Shown here piece after piece: positions 1 to 8,117 of a stretch of DNA of 64,000 nucleotides. The DNA is from Mycobacteroides salmoniphilum (GTDB lineage Bacteria > Actinomycetota > Actinomycetes > Mycobacteriales > Mycobacteriaceae), in assembly GCF_004924335.1 (NCBI RefSeq), contig NZ_CP024633.1, positions 1,674,001 through 1,738,000 on the forward strand, read 5' to 3'. The notes under the pieces are model-generated. The model worked only from the letters and a program-made list of their open reading frames with translations. It was not told where the DNA came from and did no database searches. The position numbers were made by a program, and so were the translations under genes. Positions within the stretch are counted from its first letter, which is position 1, and the number at the start of each line of letters is the position of its first letter.

Positions 1-2
1 TC

Positions 3-104
3 AAACCGCAGGCCAACCCGACCCTCCCGGAGTTGCCCAAGGGCGCTCGGTGGCATCAGCAGGTGCAGGACTGGTGGAGCCGCCGGCATCTACGGAAACG
101 ATGA
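3..104 (+). pseudogene. C-terminal scrap of a phage terminase small subunit-like protein
   Basis: Only the end of this frame lies in the window (33 codons, then TGA). The residues LPELPKGARWHQQVQDWW resemble the 'LPxG..WHP.T..WW' motif near the N-terminus of actinophage terminase small subunits, but the frame stops about ten residues later, where intact proteins continue for over 100. It is therefore probably a truncated phage remnant. The upstream part is outside the window, so a short intact protein cannot be excluded. Confidence 0.35.
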
Positions 105-349
105 CAGCACCGTGCTGATTGCATTCGAAAACAGTTGGGGTGGAATGCTATACGTAACGCGAGGGCTGTCCGGGTCGGAGACGTAAGAAGTGCGCCGGTC
201 GTGAGGTGATGCCGCGCTGGGTGCTACGACATGGACTCACACGTAGGGTCGTTCAGGGGCCGCCTGAGTTTCGAGACATGGATGCGGTGCAAATCCTTGG
301 ATGCGCCCGGATGCGGCGAAGTTGCTGGTCTTCGCTATAGTTCGTGGTT

Positions 350-469
350 ATGGGGATTCTGATGGGGTCCGATGAGTTGCTTGCCGAGTTGGGCAGTGAT
401 GTTGTCAGTCTGGAACCTGAGCCGAGGGCCCTCACCGAACTCCGACTAATCCCGCAGAGGCACCTGTGA
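350..469 (+). CDS. Small hypothetical ORF coupled to the DUF805 gene
   Basis: A 39-codon ORF (ATG at 350, second ATG at 362) whose TGA overlaps the GTG start of the DUF805 gene in a GTGA arrangement. The peptide is acidic in the middle with no membrane segment. I recognise no family. The coupling to the next gene is the only reason to list it; it may be a leader peptide, the tail of a decayed gene, or chance. Confidence 0.25.
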   Translation: MGILMGSDELLAELGSDVVSLEPEPRALTELRLIPQRHL

Positions 470-930
470 CGCACACCGAACCATCGCCGCCTGAGACGAA
501 CAGCCAAAGCGTCTCCAAACCCCTCGGCGCGACCGATCCACGCGATTTGACGCTCCCCTTGTATGGGGCAACGTTTGGCCAGGCGATAACGCGGTTCTTC
601 CGTAGTTACGCCCGGTTCTCTGGCCGCGCGTCTCGCAGTGAGTACTGGTGGGTGATGCTGATGCAAATGGTGGCCGCAGGCCTTCTTGTGTCGGGAGTGG
701 CCCTCGGCACAGACAGCGCGCTCCAGCTTGCGTGCGTGACAGTGCTCATCGGATTCGTTCTGGTGTGGGCGATCGGGGCCTGGGCACTGACGGTCCGCAG
801 GCTCCACGATGCCGACTTCTCGGGGTGGATGGCCTTGCTGGCGGTCTTGCCCTACGTAGGGTCCCTGATGCCGATTATCTTCGGCTTCTTGCCCTCAAAG
901 CCGCGTGGAGAATGCTTCGACCGTCGTTGA
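466..930 (+). CDS. DUF805 family membrane protein
   Basis: A 154-residue inner-membrane protein. After a polar N-terminus of about 45 residues comes the DUF805 signature: an aromatic/Arg-rich stretch (FFRSYARFSGRASRSEYWWV, about residues 45-64), then hydrophobic segments at roughly 64-85, 88-110 and 123-142, with the conserved RRLHDADFSGW between the last two. The family has no assigned enzymatic function and is often found near phage or mobile genes. The GTG start at 466 is supported by a GCAGAGG ribosome-binding site 5 nt upstream and gives the usual family length. It stands apart from the next gene by about 117 bp. Confidence 0.8.
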   Translation: MTHTEPSPPETNSQSVSKPLGATDPRDLTLPLYGATFGQAITRFFRSYARFSGRASRSEYWWVMLMQMVAAGLLVSGVALGTDSALQLACVTVLIGFVLVWAIGAWALTVRRLHDADFSGWMALLAVLPYVGSLMPIIFGFLPSKPRGECFDRR

Positions 931-1047
931 AGACAGCGCGTGCTGGCTGTGGCAGCGGCTTTGACGACATCGCCGGATGCTGCCCTTCTGTATTGCATAC
1001 GCACATCAGTAGTGACCAATGGTTTGGCTTAGCAAGGGGATTGTTCG

Positions 1048-2244
1048 ATGGCGACTAGGCGGCAGTGGCAGGAGTTGATCGATGCGTTTGTCGTGGAAGC
1101 ACGGCGATACGCTGAGTTCAGTGAGTATTTCGAGCTGACTTTGCCTCGGCCGGGTGCATCGGAGGCCGAGTTGGCTGAAGCCGAGCATCGTCTCGGGTAT
1201 CGGTTGGATCCGGACTATCGCACCCTGTTGTCGATCGCGAACGGTTGGGACGGCTTCTTCTTTGTTGATCTGTTGGGCACTTCTGATCTCGGTCAAGGGG
1301 ACCGGTCCGCAGATTGCCTTGAGACAGTCGAGGTCTTTGCCGACAACTGCACAGATTTCGCAGAGCGAAAGGGCGTGGGCGACGATTGGTCGGCATGTCT
1401 GCCCGTGCTCTACGACGACAACGGCTACAGCGGACAGACCTGCATGTTCATCTCCGACGGGCCCGGCCGCCAGCGAGCCGGCAGCCTCTTTTGTCTGGGT
1501 GAGGAGCCCGAGGATCTCTGGCCGGACCTGTACTCGTATCTGTCCGACGACCTGAGCGCCAAACGCAAAATGGTCGAATACGAGGTCCGCGGGCAGTGGT
1601 CCGATCCATGGGATCGCAACATCCGAACAGATCCACCGACACTGCCGAGCATCCTCGACAAGCTCGATGAGCAGCTGCGAGCCACCGGGCAACCGTTGAT
1701 GACACGCCACCCCGGAGCCACAGAGACCGCGCTGCAGGCCACCAGCCAACACCTGACACATGCGTTGCATCCCGAGCATCGCGCTCTTCTTCACATCAGT
1801 GACGGCCTGGACCTGCCCGGCTTCGGGCACATCCTGTCCACCACAGAACTCGCGGATACAGCCCGCTGGCAAGAGCTTCTGGAGCTTGCCGTGCTCCATC
1901 AGCAAGATGCACTCGACCACCACAAGAAGACGGGAGTGATGCTGCCCGACGAACTCTATTCCGAGCCAGTCGCTGCACGGATCGGGCGGATTCCCGCTAT
2001 ACCGTTCGGTTACAGCATCATTCAGCGTGAAGTATTCGGCTATGAAGGCGTGTCCTACAACCTCTACGGGATAGACGTTCGTGACGGCAAGGTCCGCCAC
2101 CTCATCCAGGACGCCGCGCCCACATCTCCCAACACATACCGCCCGGACAACGCCTGCACTGTGCAAAACCACCTCCTCAGATTCTGCGAAAAGTTGTGGA
2201 CCACAAGCCAAAACACTCAAGTCCAAGGTCGGAAGACACGCTGA
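1048..2244 (+). CDS. Protein with two SUKH (SMI1/KNR4-like) domains, probable immunity protein
   Basis: A 398-residue cytoplasmic protein without signal or membrane segments. Residues about 30-170 fit a SMI1/KNR4 (SUKH-1) domain: the ASEAELAEAEHRLGYRLDPD helix followed by YRTLLSIANGWDGFF is the typical 'xxLP..y..ll...nG' core. A second, more divergent copy begins around residue 222 (ATETALQATS..LTHALHPEHRALLHISDGLDL). SUKH proteins in bacteria commonly act as immunity proteins for nuclease or other polymorphic toxins; that role here is inference, since no cognate toxin gene is adjacent. A long antisense ORF over the same bases is a high-GC shadow. Confidence 0.75.
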   Translation: MATRRQWQELIDAFVVEARRYAEFSEYFELTLPRPGASEAELAEAEHRLGYRLDPDYRTLLSIANGWDGFFFVDLLGTSDLGQGDRSADCLETVEVFADNCTDFAERKGVGDDWSACLPVLYDDNGYSGQTCMFISDGPGRQRAGSLFCLGEEPEDLWPDLYSYLSDDLSAKRKMVEYEVRGQWSDPWDRNIRTDPPTLPSILDKLDEQLRATGQPLMTRHPGATETALQATSQHLTHALHPEHRALLHISDGLDLPGFGHILSTTELADTARWQELLELAVLHQQDALDHHKKTGVMLPDELYSEPVAARIGRIPAIPFGYSIIQREVFGYEGVSYNLYGIDVRDGKVRHLIQDAAPTSPNTYRPDNACTVQNHLLRFCEKLWTTSQNTQVQGRKTR

Positions 2245-2422
2245 CTACCGCAGCCCGATCACGTCCGCGCCCACCAACGCCGTAGCCCAAGCAGCGCAAC
2301 GGGCGCGCGATAGAGGTGGGTGTGACGGAGAGCCCGTCGCCGAACCAGCCGGATTCGCCGTGCCTGCTCGGCTACGAATTCAGATTGCCGTACGGGTGCT
2401 GTGCGTGATGCCTTGTAGCGGT

Positions 2423-3208
2423 TCAGTCGGCGCGTAGTTGTTCCAGCATTCCGGGTCGGAGTTGGTCGGCGATCCGCGCCCATGGCACCACGATGGGGGC
2501 GTAGTCGCCGGCGGCGTGCGCGATGGGCACGTACACCTCCAGGCCGTGGGAGGTTGGTAGCCACGCATCGGCGAAGTGGGTACCCATGACTGTATCCACG
2601 CGTTTGGTGGGGTCCAGTTCGGGGAGCAGGCTGCGCAGGCGGTCCAGCGCGGAGGAGCGGTCGTGGTACAGGTCGTCGACGGTGATAGGGGTGGCCGTCG
2701 TGGTTGCGATCACCACGGTGCCCAGGCTGCGGTTAGGGTGCGCTGCGCCCTTGCCGTACCAGAGGAGCACGATCCGGCCCGCGACGGCACCGGCGCCGAT
2801 CCGGGTCACCCCGCTGCGATAGCCGCCGAGGAGCTCGGTGTCGCTCACGCTGGTCTCTTCCGAGGCTAGGGGCATCCCGGCGCGCGAGGCCCTCATTGAC
2901 TCGTTGAATCTTTTCGTGACGGCGGGGTCACCGCCCGATAGTGTCGGTATCGAAACCTTTTGTCCCTGCGGTGTTCCCGGGGTTGCGGTAAGCGACGGAA
3001 TGTATCCGTGGGTGGGGGAGGCGAGGGCTCCTGTGGGCGTCGGGCTGATCCAGTGCGGCGATGATCCGGAAGCGACAGACGCAGTGGGAGAGGCCGCCGA
3101 CGGCGATACCGAGCCAGGGGACGTTGCGGGAGTGGAACTCTGACCGCAAGCGACCGCCGCAAGGAGCGCTGCGGCGCTAGCTGCCGCCACGGCGATCCGC
3201 GGGCTCAC
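2423..3208 (-). CDS. Lipoprotein with C-terminal RsiV/DUF3298-like domain
   Basis: A 261-residue exported protein. The N-terminus has a short Ala-rich signal ending in AAVAC at about residue 21, a plausible though weak lipobox, followed by a Ser/Pro/Thr-rich linker to about residue 80. The C-terminal half (GGDPAVTKRFNESM, then ITVDDLYHDRSSALDRLRSLLPELD) resembles the DUF3298/RsiV-type domain of mycobacterial secreted proteins. It is the second gene of a two-gene minus-strand operon: its ATG overlaps the stop codon of the membrane-protein gene by 4 nt. A cell-wall or sensory role is inference only. Confidence 0.65.
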   Translation of the reverse strand: MSPRIAVAAASAAALLAAVACGQSSTPATSPGSVSPSAASPTASVASGSSPHWISPTPTGALASPTHGYIPSLTATPGTPQGQKVSIPTLSGGDPAVTKRFNESMRASRAGMPLASEETSVSDTELLGGYRSGVTRIGAGAVAGRIVLLWYGKGAAHPNRSLGTVVIATTTATPITVDDLYHDRSSALDRLRSLLPELDPTKRVDTVMGTHFADAWLPTSHGLEVYVPIAHAAGDYAPIVVPWARIADQLRPGMLEQLRAD

Positions 3209-3816
3209 AGGCGATTCTCAATGGCGGCGCGATACTCGCCGGATTCAGGCAACGGTGCGTACACGGGCCCCGCCAGTAGCTGTGCTCGGGCTTCGAGCAG
3301 CGGAGGATAGAGCCACCAGAACACACCCAGCCCGGCGAACAGAACGGCTGTATAGAAATCGACAAAGGTGGTTGGCTGGCCGAAAGCTGAATTCCCCAGC
3401 CGGAATAAGACATTGACAATCATGATCCCGATCAGGAACCTGCGCACCAAGGGTGTTGTGATGGCGAGTTGACGTCGAGCAGCGTTCTCGGCCAGGCGTG
3501 CAGCTTTACGCCGGATCGCGGGATCGGCCGGTATCGGCCCTAACAGGATGGCCTTGGATGCTTGCCGATACTGGGCTGGTGTGAGTCCGTCGAGCAGCTG
3601 GTGCAATTGGGGTGCTCTGGACCGTGAGGTCAGCGAGCACACGAGCCCGCCGACGAGTGCCACGACGGCGATGCCGATCCACCAGCCGAGCCATTGCCCC
3701 TGTTCGTTGCGGTTGATGACCGCCACAGGAACGCCCGCTGCGATGAAAATCATGGCCGCATACGCGAGCCACTGGATCCACCACCGGGCAAGCGCAAGTT
3801 TTATCCACACCAGCAC
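3205..3816 (-). CDS. Hypothetical membrane protein, first gene of a two-gene operon
   Basis: About 203 residues with hydrophobic segments near the N-terminus (WWIQWLAYAAMIFIAAGVPV), a second just after (WWIGIAVVALVGGLVCSL), and two more in the C-terminal part around FLIGIMIVNVLF and FYTAVLFAGLGVFWWLY. The loop between the pairs is Arg/Ala-rich and probably cytoplasmic. The open frame extends to 3906 but would then overlap the divergent secreted-protein gene, so I place the start at the GTG at 3816 (3810 is equally possible; neither has a strong ribosome-binding site). It is coupled to the downstream lipoprotein by a 4-nt overlap. No family recognised. Confidence 0.55.
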   Translation of the reverse strand: MLVWIKLALARWWIQWLAYAAMIFIAAGVPVAVINRNEQGQWLGWWIGIAVVALVGGLVCSLTSRSRAPQLHQLLDGLTPAQYRQASKAILLGPIPADPAIRRKAARLAENAARRQLAITTPLVRRFLIGIMIVNVLFRLGNSAFGQPTTFVDFYTAVLFAGLGVFWWLYPPLLEARAQLLAGPVYAPLPESGEYRAAIENRL

Positions 3817-3904
3817 AGTGTAAGCAGACAGCAAACCGGTGGATGTGGGAGGATGGCAAGGGTTGGGTGATACACCGCGAACTCGGTGCGGGGGAGGAGT
3901 CGGC

Positions 3905-4504
3905 ATGAGAAGAGCAGGTAACGCCGTTCATTGTGTGGCCAGAGCATTCGCAACGGGATTGGTTGGTGTGGTCGCGTTCTCGCTGCTACAACTCGTCTCG
4001 CCATCGAATGCAGATGCGGCACCGCCGATTCCGGACATTGACTGGCTGATCGATGGCAGCGGCCCGCCGCCATCGAGCGTCGAAGACCTCAACGCAATAC
4101 CCGAACTGTGGTTCAGCCCAGCAACCGGGCTCCTGTGTAGGGAGCGGACCGTCAAGATTGCGCATCAAGTGGCATGCGCAGGCGACCTACCGGGACAGCC
4201 GCCGGGAACACATGTCGTGACGTTGGACTCGGCCTACCAGTACGGACTTGGCCCGGCCCGGTTCGTCGCCAAAACTTCTGAAGAGTTCTTCGGTGTTACC
4301 GGTGGCACGGCGCCTATCGTGCCCGCGCCGGGTCACAAGATCGCGTTCTGGAACTTTTCGGCCACGGAGTCACTCATGTGCGGTGTGCCGGCATCAGCGG
4401 ACCTGGTCTGCATACTCGAAGCTCCGCACGAAATCAGCTCTGAGGCAGGCCCCCCGGTGACTCACGGCTTCGTGATCGCGGCACCCAAAAGCTGGGCCTT
4501 CTAG
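3905..4504 (+). CDS. Hypothetical secreted protein
   Basis: A 199-residue protein with a clear Sec signal peptide (basic MRR start, hydrophobic segment around residues 13-30, likely cleavage near SNADA-AP). The ATG at 3905 is preferred over the upstream ATG at 3839 because GGAGGAG sits about 6 nt ahead and because only this start puts the signal at the N-terminus. The mature part contains four Cys spread through the chain, so two disulfides are plausible. No family recognised. It begins a run of four to five small plus-strand genes for lipoprotein and membrane proteins. Confidence 0.6.
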   Translation: MRRAGNAVHCVARAFATGLVGVVAFSLLQLVSPSNADAAPPIPDIDWLIDGSGPPPSSVEDLNAIPELWFSPATGLLCRERTVKIAHQVACAGDLPGQPPGTHVVTLDSAYQYGLGPARFVAKTSEEFFGVTGGTAPIVPAPGHKIAFWNFSATESLMCGVPASADLVCILEAPHEISSEAGPPVTHGFVIAAPKSWAF

Positions 4505-4535
4505 ATTCCGCGTATCGTATGAAGGAGTATTCCTA

Positions 4536-4982
4536 ATGAGCGGTCGATCATTGCGTTATCAGAGTATTTGCACTGCAACGATATTCGCATTGGTTGGTGT
4601 GTGTGTTCTGTGCGCGTGTGGTCCGACTCCAGAAGAGATGCTCGCCGAGGAGCTCAATGACATCTATCGCGAGGTCGCACAAGCAGTGCAGAACCAGAAT
4701 GTTCACGCGTACAACGTGTTAACTTGCACGCGACAGCATTGGGATGGGATCGATTCGATTAAGAGCAACTCTTCAGCCGATCTACCTGCAACTGGTGCTC
4801 TCACCGACGTATCGGTGCATGGCGATGCCGCACTGGCCGCACTCGTAACCCCGCCGGGGATAGCGCCCGAGCTGCCCGAGCGCTACCGCGTCGTGTTCCG
4901 TAAAGAGAATGAAGGCTGGAAGTACTGCAGCGGCAGCTATGCCGTGGGGATTGTGTCGGCGCACTCAAGTGGCCAGCGCTGA
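4536..4982 (+). CDS. Small hypothetical lipoprotein
   Basis: A 148-residue protein with a hydrophobic signal (ATIFALVGVCVLCAC) ending in an LCAC lipobox at about residue 28, so it should be acylated and anchored outside the membrane. The mature part has a helical PEEMLAEELNDIYREVAQAVQNQN stretch typical of mycobacterial NTF2-like lipoproteins, with two later Cys. AAGGAG precedes the ATG by about 9 nt. It lies 31 bp downstream of the secreted-protein gene and just upstream of a membrane-protein gene, so the three may be co-transcribed. Function unknown; a surface or immunity role is possible. Confidence 0.6.
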   Translation: MSGRSLRYQSICTATIFALVGVCVLCACGPTPEEMLAEELNDIYREVAQAVQNQNVHAYNVLTCTRQHWDGIDSIKSNSSADLPATGALTDVSVHGDAALAALVTPPGIAPELPERYRVVFRKENEGWKYCSGSYAVGIVSAHSSGQR

Positions 4983-4997
4983 TAGGGGGAATGAGAC

Positions 4998-5423
4998 ATG
5001 ACGGTTCCTGAAGGCCAGTCAGTCTGGCTGCCTGGTTCGGAACTTGAGCGGAGTGGTTCTGCTGGGAAATTGGTGACGAGGCTCTCCATGCTGGCCACGG
5101 TCGTGGCGACGTTTCTGTTTGGAATGTACTGGGGCTTTTGGCGTGTCGCTGTGGTGTTCGTTGAGGCTCAGAGTCAAGCCAACGACGATCCTCGTGACTA
5201 TCTGGACCAGATTCATACTGCCGGTCTCTGTGGAAACCTGTGCCGTTGGGTCGGCTCTCTTGTGGTGACCCTCGCTGTTGGGCTGGCGGTAGACGGTGTC
5301 GGGAAATCGCCGCCTGTACGCAAATTCCTGGCTCGCTATGCCTTGGTTGCGGCCGCAGCGGTCGCTCTAGGCTACGTCGCCGGATGGGGCTTCCAGATCG
5401 CCGCTGAGATGATCGGCGAATGA
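4998..5423 (+). CDS. Hypothetical multi-pass membrane protein
   Basis: A 141-residue protein with about three transmembrane segments: LSMLATVVATFLFGMYWGF (about 30-50), VGSLVVTLAVGLAV (about 82-96) and YALVAAAAVALGYVAGW (about 114-131). A GGGGGA Shine-Dalgarno sequence lies 8 nt before the ATG. It follows the lipoprotein gene by 15 bp and is probably in the same transcript. I recognise no family. An even more hydrophobic short gene follows. Confidence 0.55.
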   Translation: MTVPEGQSVWLPGSELERSGSAGKLVTRLSMLATVVATFLFGMYWGFWRVAVVFVEAQSQANDDPRDYLDQIHTAGLCGNLCRWVGSLVVTLAVGLAVDGVGKSPPVRKFLARYALVAAAAVALGYVAGWGFQIAAEMIGE

Positions 5424-5466
5424 GCGCTCCCAAGGCGGTTCTGAAACCCTTTGGAAGCTGGACGTT

Positions 5467-5772
5467 TTGAGTACCAGATCAGCCGTCTTTACATTCGCGG
5501 CGTTCGCAGCGGGGATCGTGCTGAGCGTGCTGTTGTGGTTCGTGTTGTCGGCGGTGCTGTTCCAATTCTTCTGGTCCGAGGGCTTGTACTTGGGATTCTG
5601 GATCACCTTGGTTATCAGCGTGATACTTGCGATCGTGGCCGTGGCCCGCATGATTCGGTTTAAGGAAAAACTCTGCTACTGGCACGCCGTGTTGGCTGGT
5701 CTGTGTTCCCTAACATCGCTCGTGGCAGCCGATGTGGCAGTGGAGTTCGGCTTACAGACCCTGCACCGTTGA
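5467..5772 (+). CDS. Small hypothetical membrane protein
   Basis: A 101-residue protein starting at a TTG codon with AAGCTGG-like sequence upstream. Nearly all of it is hydrophobic, with three likely transmembrane helices (about 6-30, 38-60, 73-92) and a short basic loop (RMIRFKEK). No family recognised. The TTG start gives a good signal-anchor N-terminus, but no ATG or GTG alternative supports it, so the start is uncertain. It may be the third membrane protein of the 3905-5772 run. Confidence 0.45.
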   Translation: MSTRSAVFTFAAFAAGIVLSVLLWFVLSAVLFQFFWSEGLYLGFWITLVISVILAIVAVARMIRFKEKLCYWHAVLAGLCSLTSLVAADVAVEFGLQTLHR

Positions 5773-5860
5773 GCATCAACAGAATTATGTTGCCTTCCAG
5801 ACGGATTGCCGAAATGTCGTGCGATGGTGCCTCATTGTGGTTCACATATGGTGTTAGGCG

Positions 5861-6097
5861 ATGAGAGCGCTGGAGCCCGACTTCTACATGGCCTTGATGG
5901 CGGCTGTGATCGGAGGCGTATCCCTATTCGCAGAGCCTCGCGAAAGCACTGTCCAGAAGTGGCTTTACTGGGTAGTCGCTCCCGCGGTAGCCATCGTATG
6001 TATCTCGTTGGTTTTCAAGAGCGTGCTTGTCGGGTTGGGGCTTGGCGCGTTTGTGGTCCTCTTTCTTGCCATGGCGTATCTCCGCTACAAGCTCTAG
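5861..6097 (+). CDS. Small hypothetical membrane protein
   Basis: A 78-residue, highly hydrophobic protein with two or three transmembrane segments (FYMALMAAVIGGVSLFA, then WLYWVVAPAVAIVCISLVF and VGLGLGAFVVLFLAMAYL). No family recognised and the ribosome-binding site is weak. It sits alone, with about 90 bp upstream and a decayed region downstream. Hydrophobic composition and a clean ATG are the main support; a shadow ORF in another frame covers the same bases. Confidence 0.4.
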   Translation: MRALEPDFYMALMAAVIGGVSLFAEPRESTVQKWLYWVVAPAVAIVCISLVFKSVLVGLGLGAFVVLFLAMAYLRYKL

Positions 6098-6226
6098 TAC
6101 CGCCGAGCGGTGACGGGCTAGCGTGCGTCACCAGATGTTAGTTCGCCTCCTAGTGCATACTTGTCCGTGAGCAAGGTACGGGTTCTGCGGCTTAGGCCCC
6201 ACGATTCGTCTGACCCCGGTTGATGG

Positions 6227-6477
6227 CTACGGCGCGCCGGGGTTGCTCCGTCGGCTCACACCGGGCCCGTACCGCTGCATCATTCCTTCGAGCCACTGTC
6301 TCCCAACGGGATTGGCGGTATGGACGTACACACGCTCTGGCCAGCTGTTGCGTTCGGCGAGCCAGCGCACCACAGGCCGCGTCGTGCATTCGCCACCGAG
6401 ATCAGCGCGTCAGCAGAGGTTTTCGCCCAAACCCAGCAGTCGGGAGCCTCACGCTCGTCGTTCACCCATAGCTTCAT
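6227..6477 (-). pseudogene. Frameshifted, internally deleted cyclic-phosphate-processing receiver-domain protein
   Basis: From the ATG at 6477 the minus strand reads MKLWVNDEREAPDCWVWAKT, which matches the start of the small phage-associated 'cyclic-phosphate processing receiver domain' family (DDExxPxGW). In a different minus frame, at about 6227-6345, it reads ERVYVHTANPVGRQWLEGMM and ends RRSNPGAP-stop, which matches the C-terminal 'VHSANPVGR..M' signature of the same family. The middle of the protein (about 40 residues, including the usual LDHDLG motif) is missing and the two ends are out of frame. The flanks at 6098-6226 and 6478-6694 show no other gene. Confidence 0.6.
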
Positions 6478-6694
6478 AAGCTGATCCTGCCGGGTGCCCG
6501 CCCAGACCAGTGCCGATTCTCCGCACTGCGCACGCGCACGTCGAGTAGGTCGATGATGGTTGGACACGGCTCCGCGTGTTCATAAGATCTTCGAAGTATC
6601 CAGGTACACATTTGATTTCGCGACGTAGAATGCATGAAACCCATGCGGCGCTTGAGGGCCTGAGCACCAGATCGAACGTTGGACGTGGAGTCGT

Positions 6695-7285
6695 GTGAGT
6701 ATCGAGAAGCGTACGAGCTGGGAGACCTACGAGGACGTAGCCCGCTTGCTGTTGGACAAGATCGGCGATGCACTCGGCCTTGGGCTCGAAAGCATTGAGG
6801 GGAAACAGACACTTGTCGGCGCGTCGGGCACCAAATGGGAAATCGACGCCAAGGGCGTCAGTGCTGACGGTGAAGCGGTAGTCGTCATTGAATGTCGGCG
6901 GTACCCGAAGAGCAGTCTGAAGCAGAGCGACATGGCAGCGTTGGCCTGGACCATCAACGACCTCGGTGCGTCAGGCGGGATTGTTGTCACTCTCTCCCTG
7001 GACGCCGGCGGTTACGTCACCGAACACTTGGTGCGGGAGTACCCAGCTGATGCGCTCGCCGAGGTTGAGCGGCTGCATGCCTACGCCGGGATATGCAAAG
7101 TGCTCCGCAACCACATCCACGACCGGATCTTGCGCGTTGATCAGCATCCGGGACGCGGCTACGGCAGCGCGAAGAACATCGCCCTGAACCTCGACGCGAT
7201 GCCGGAGCTGCTCCCCGGTGCCAGCCCGAAGTTGACACAGGCCCACTACGACAGCCTCGGTGTGGTGGCGCGCGGATCCAGCTGA
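6695..7285 (+). CDS. Mrr-like restriction-endonuclease-fold protein
   Basis: A 196-residue soluble protein. The core WEIDAKGV followed 12 residues later by AVVVIECRRYPKSSLKQSDM fits the D-(X)n-ExK/R metal-binding pattern of PD-(D/E)xK nucleases of the Mrr type, with the usual Lys replaced by Arg in ECR. The stretch GASGGIVVTLS after it fits the next strand of that fold. The GTG at 6695 gives a sensible N-terminus after a GGACGTGGAG leader. No methyltransferase or specificity gene is adjacent, so it is a solitary nuclease or a domain remnant. The frame ends in a tail overlapped by another small ORF. Confidence 0.55.
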   Translation: MSIEKRTSWETYEDVARLLLDKIGDALGLGLESIEGKQTLVGASGTKWEIDAKGVSADGEAVVVIECRRYPKSSLKQSDMAALAWTINDLGASGGIVVTLSLDAGGYVTEHLVREYPADALAEVERLHAYAGICKVLRNHIHDRILRVDQHPGRGYGSAKNIALNLDAMPELLPGASPKLTQAHYDSLGVVARGSS

Positions 7286-7523
7286 GGTGTTCGGTACCCG
7301 GCACACTGTCGCCGATCTGGCGACGGCGGCTGTCACACTGATGAGTGCTGGCACTGGGCTGATCGAGGCGTTCACCGAGCTGATCTTGCGGAACAAGCCA
7401 CTGGCGGCGTCGGCTCCGCATGCGATCCTCGGCTGCGTGCAGATGAAGCCCGGCGAGCCCGAGCCTCAGCCCGACGCGCGTGAGCTGTTCTACCGGTCGC
7501 TGTTCGCGTGGCCGGAGGTGTGA
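7260..7523 (+). CDS. Small hypothetical ORF overlapping the nuclease-like gene
   Basis: An 87-codon ORF that starts (GTG) inside the last codons of the nuclease-like gene, in another frame. The middle (VADLATAAVTLMSAGTGLIEAFTELIL) is helical and coherent. It could be an independent small gene, perhaps from the ATG at 7341, or the true C-terminus of the nuclease gene displaced by a frameshift. I recognise no family. About 125 bp of apparently empty sequence follow before the next, convergent gene. Confidence 0.3.
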   Translation: MWWRADPAEVFGTRHTVADLATAAVTLMSAGTGLIEAFTELILRNKPLAASAPHAILGCVQMKPGEPEPQPDARELFYRSLFAWPEV

Positions 7524-7649
7524 CCGCTTCGCTAGCCGCTGTCCGGGTCCGCCATCTCATGCCTCGCCGAGTGCCGTCTGTCCGGGCATCCCATACTCGA
7601 CCTGTCGCGAGGTGGCGAAGTCGAAGGTGACGGCGCGGCTTCCCGCCCA

Positions 7650-8117
7650 TCAACGGCCCGCTAGTCGCGGCCACGCGGCGGTGACGGTCGGCTTCGCCTG
7701 CGAGGGATCATGGCGCGCGACGACGCACACGTTAACCAACTCGCCGGGTTCTATCGCCTCGATGGTGTTGCTCCACAGCGGGTAGTCGGCCTCGATCGGT
7801 TGCCCGGCATAGGGCTTGACACCAGAGTCTCCGATCCACACCCGCGGCCGGCACTGCTCGCCGGTCAGCTTTACGGCGTGCGCTGTCCCGTCGCCGTGGT
7901 TGGTGAGGCGCACTCACCCCAGCGGCATCCAGTCCATAGCGGTGAAGTTGCCTTCGTTCTTTCGCGTGACGCGCTCCATGTCCTCGACGAGTGCCGTCGA
8001 CGAGGAGAGCCGCAGGTCCCGCAACACCACGAACTCGGCATCTGACCACCATCGCACCCCACGCACCCCACGCGGCCCAGCCACAGGCCAGAAGTCTACT
8101 TCTGCGCCTCCGTGCAC
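7650..8117 (-). pseudogene. Hypothetical gene interrupted by an in-frame TGA
   Basis: Read on the minus strand, one frame runs from a GTG at 8117 to the stop at 7650 except for a single TGA at 7914-7916, exactly where the protein reads DWMPLG-stop-VRLTNHGDG. The two halves look like one continuous protein (WWSDAEFVVLRDLRL ahead of it; CRPRVWIGDSGVKPYAG and IEADYPLWS after it). A TGG to TGA change (Trp to stop) would explain it. A TGAGTG restart, giving two coupled genes, is the alternative. The 5' end overlaps the end of the upstream LppU-like gene, so the N-terminus may also be truncated. No family recognised. Confidence 0.5.

Noticed and set aside
1006..2226. Long minus-strand ORF opposite the SUKH gene
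   Set aside because: Cys/Val-rich antisense shadow of a high-GC gene; the plus strand has recognisable domains.
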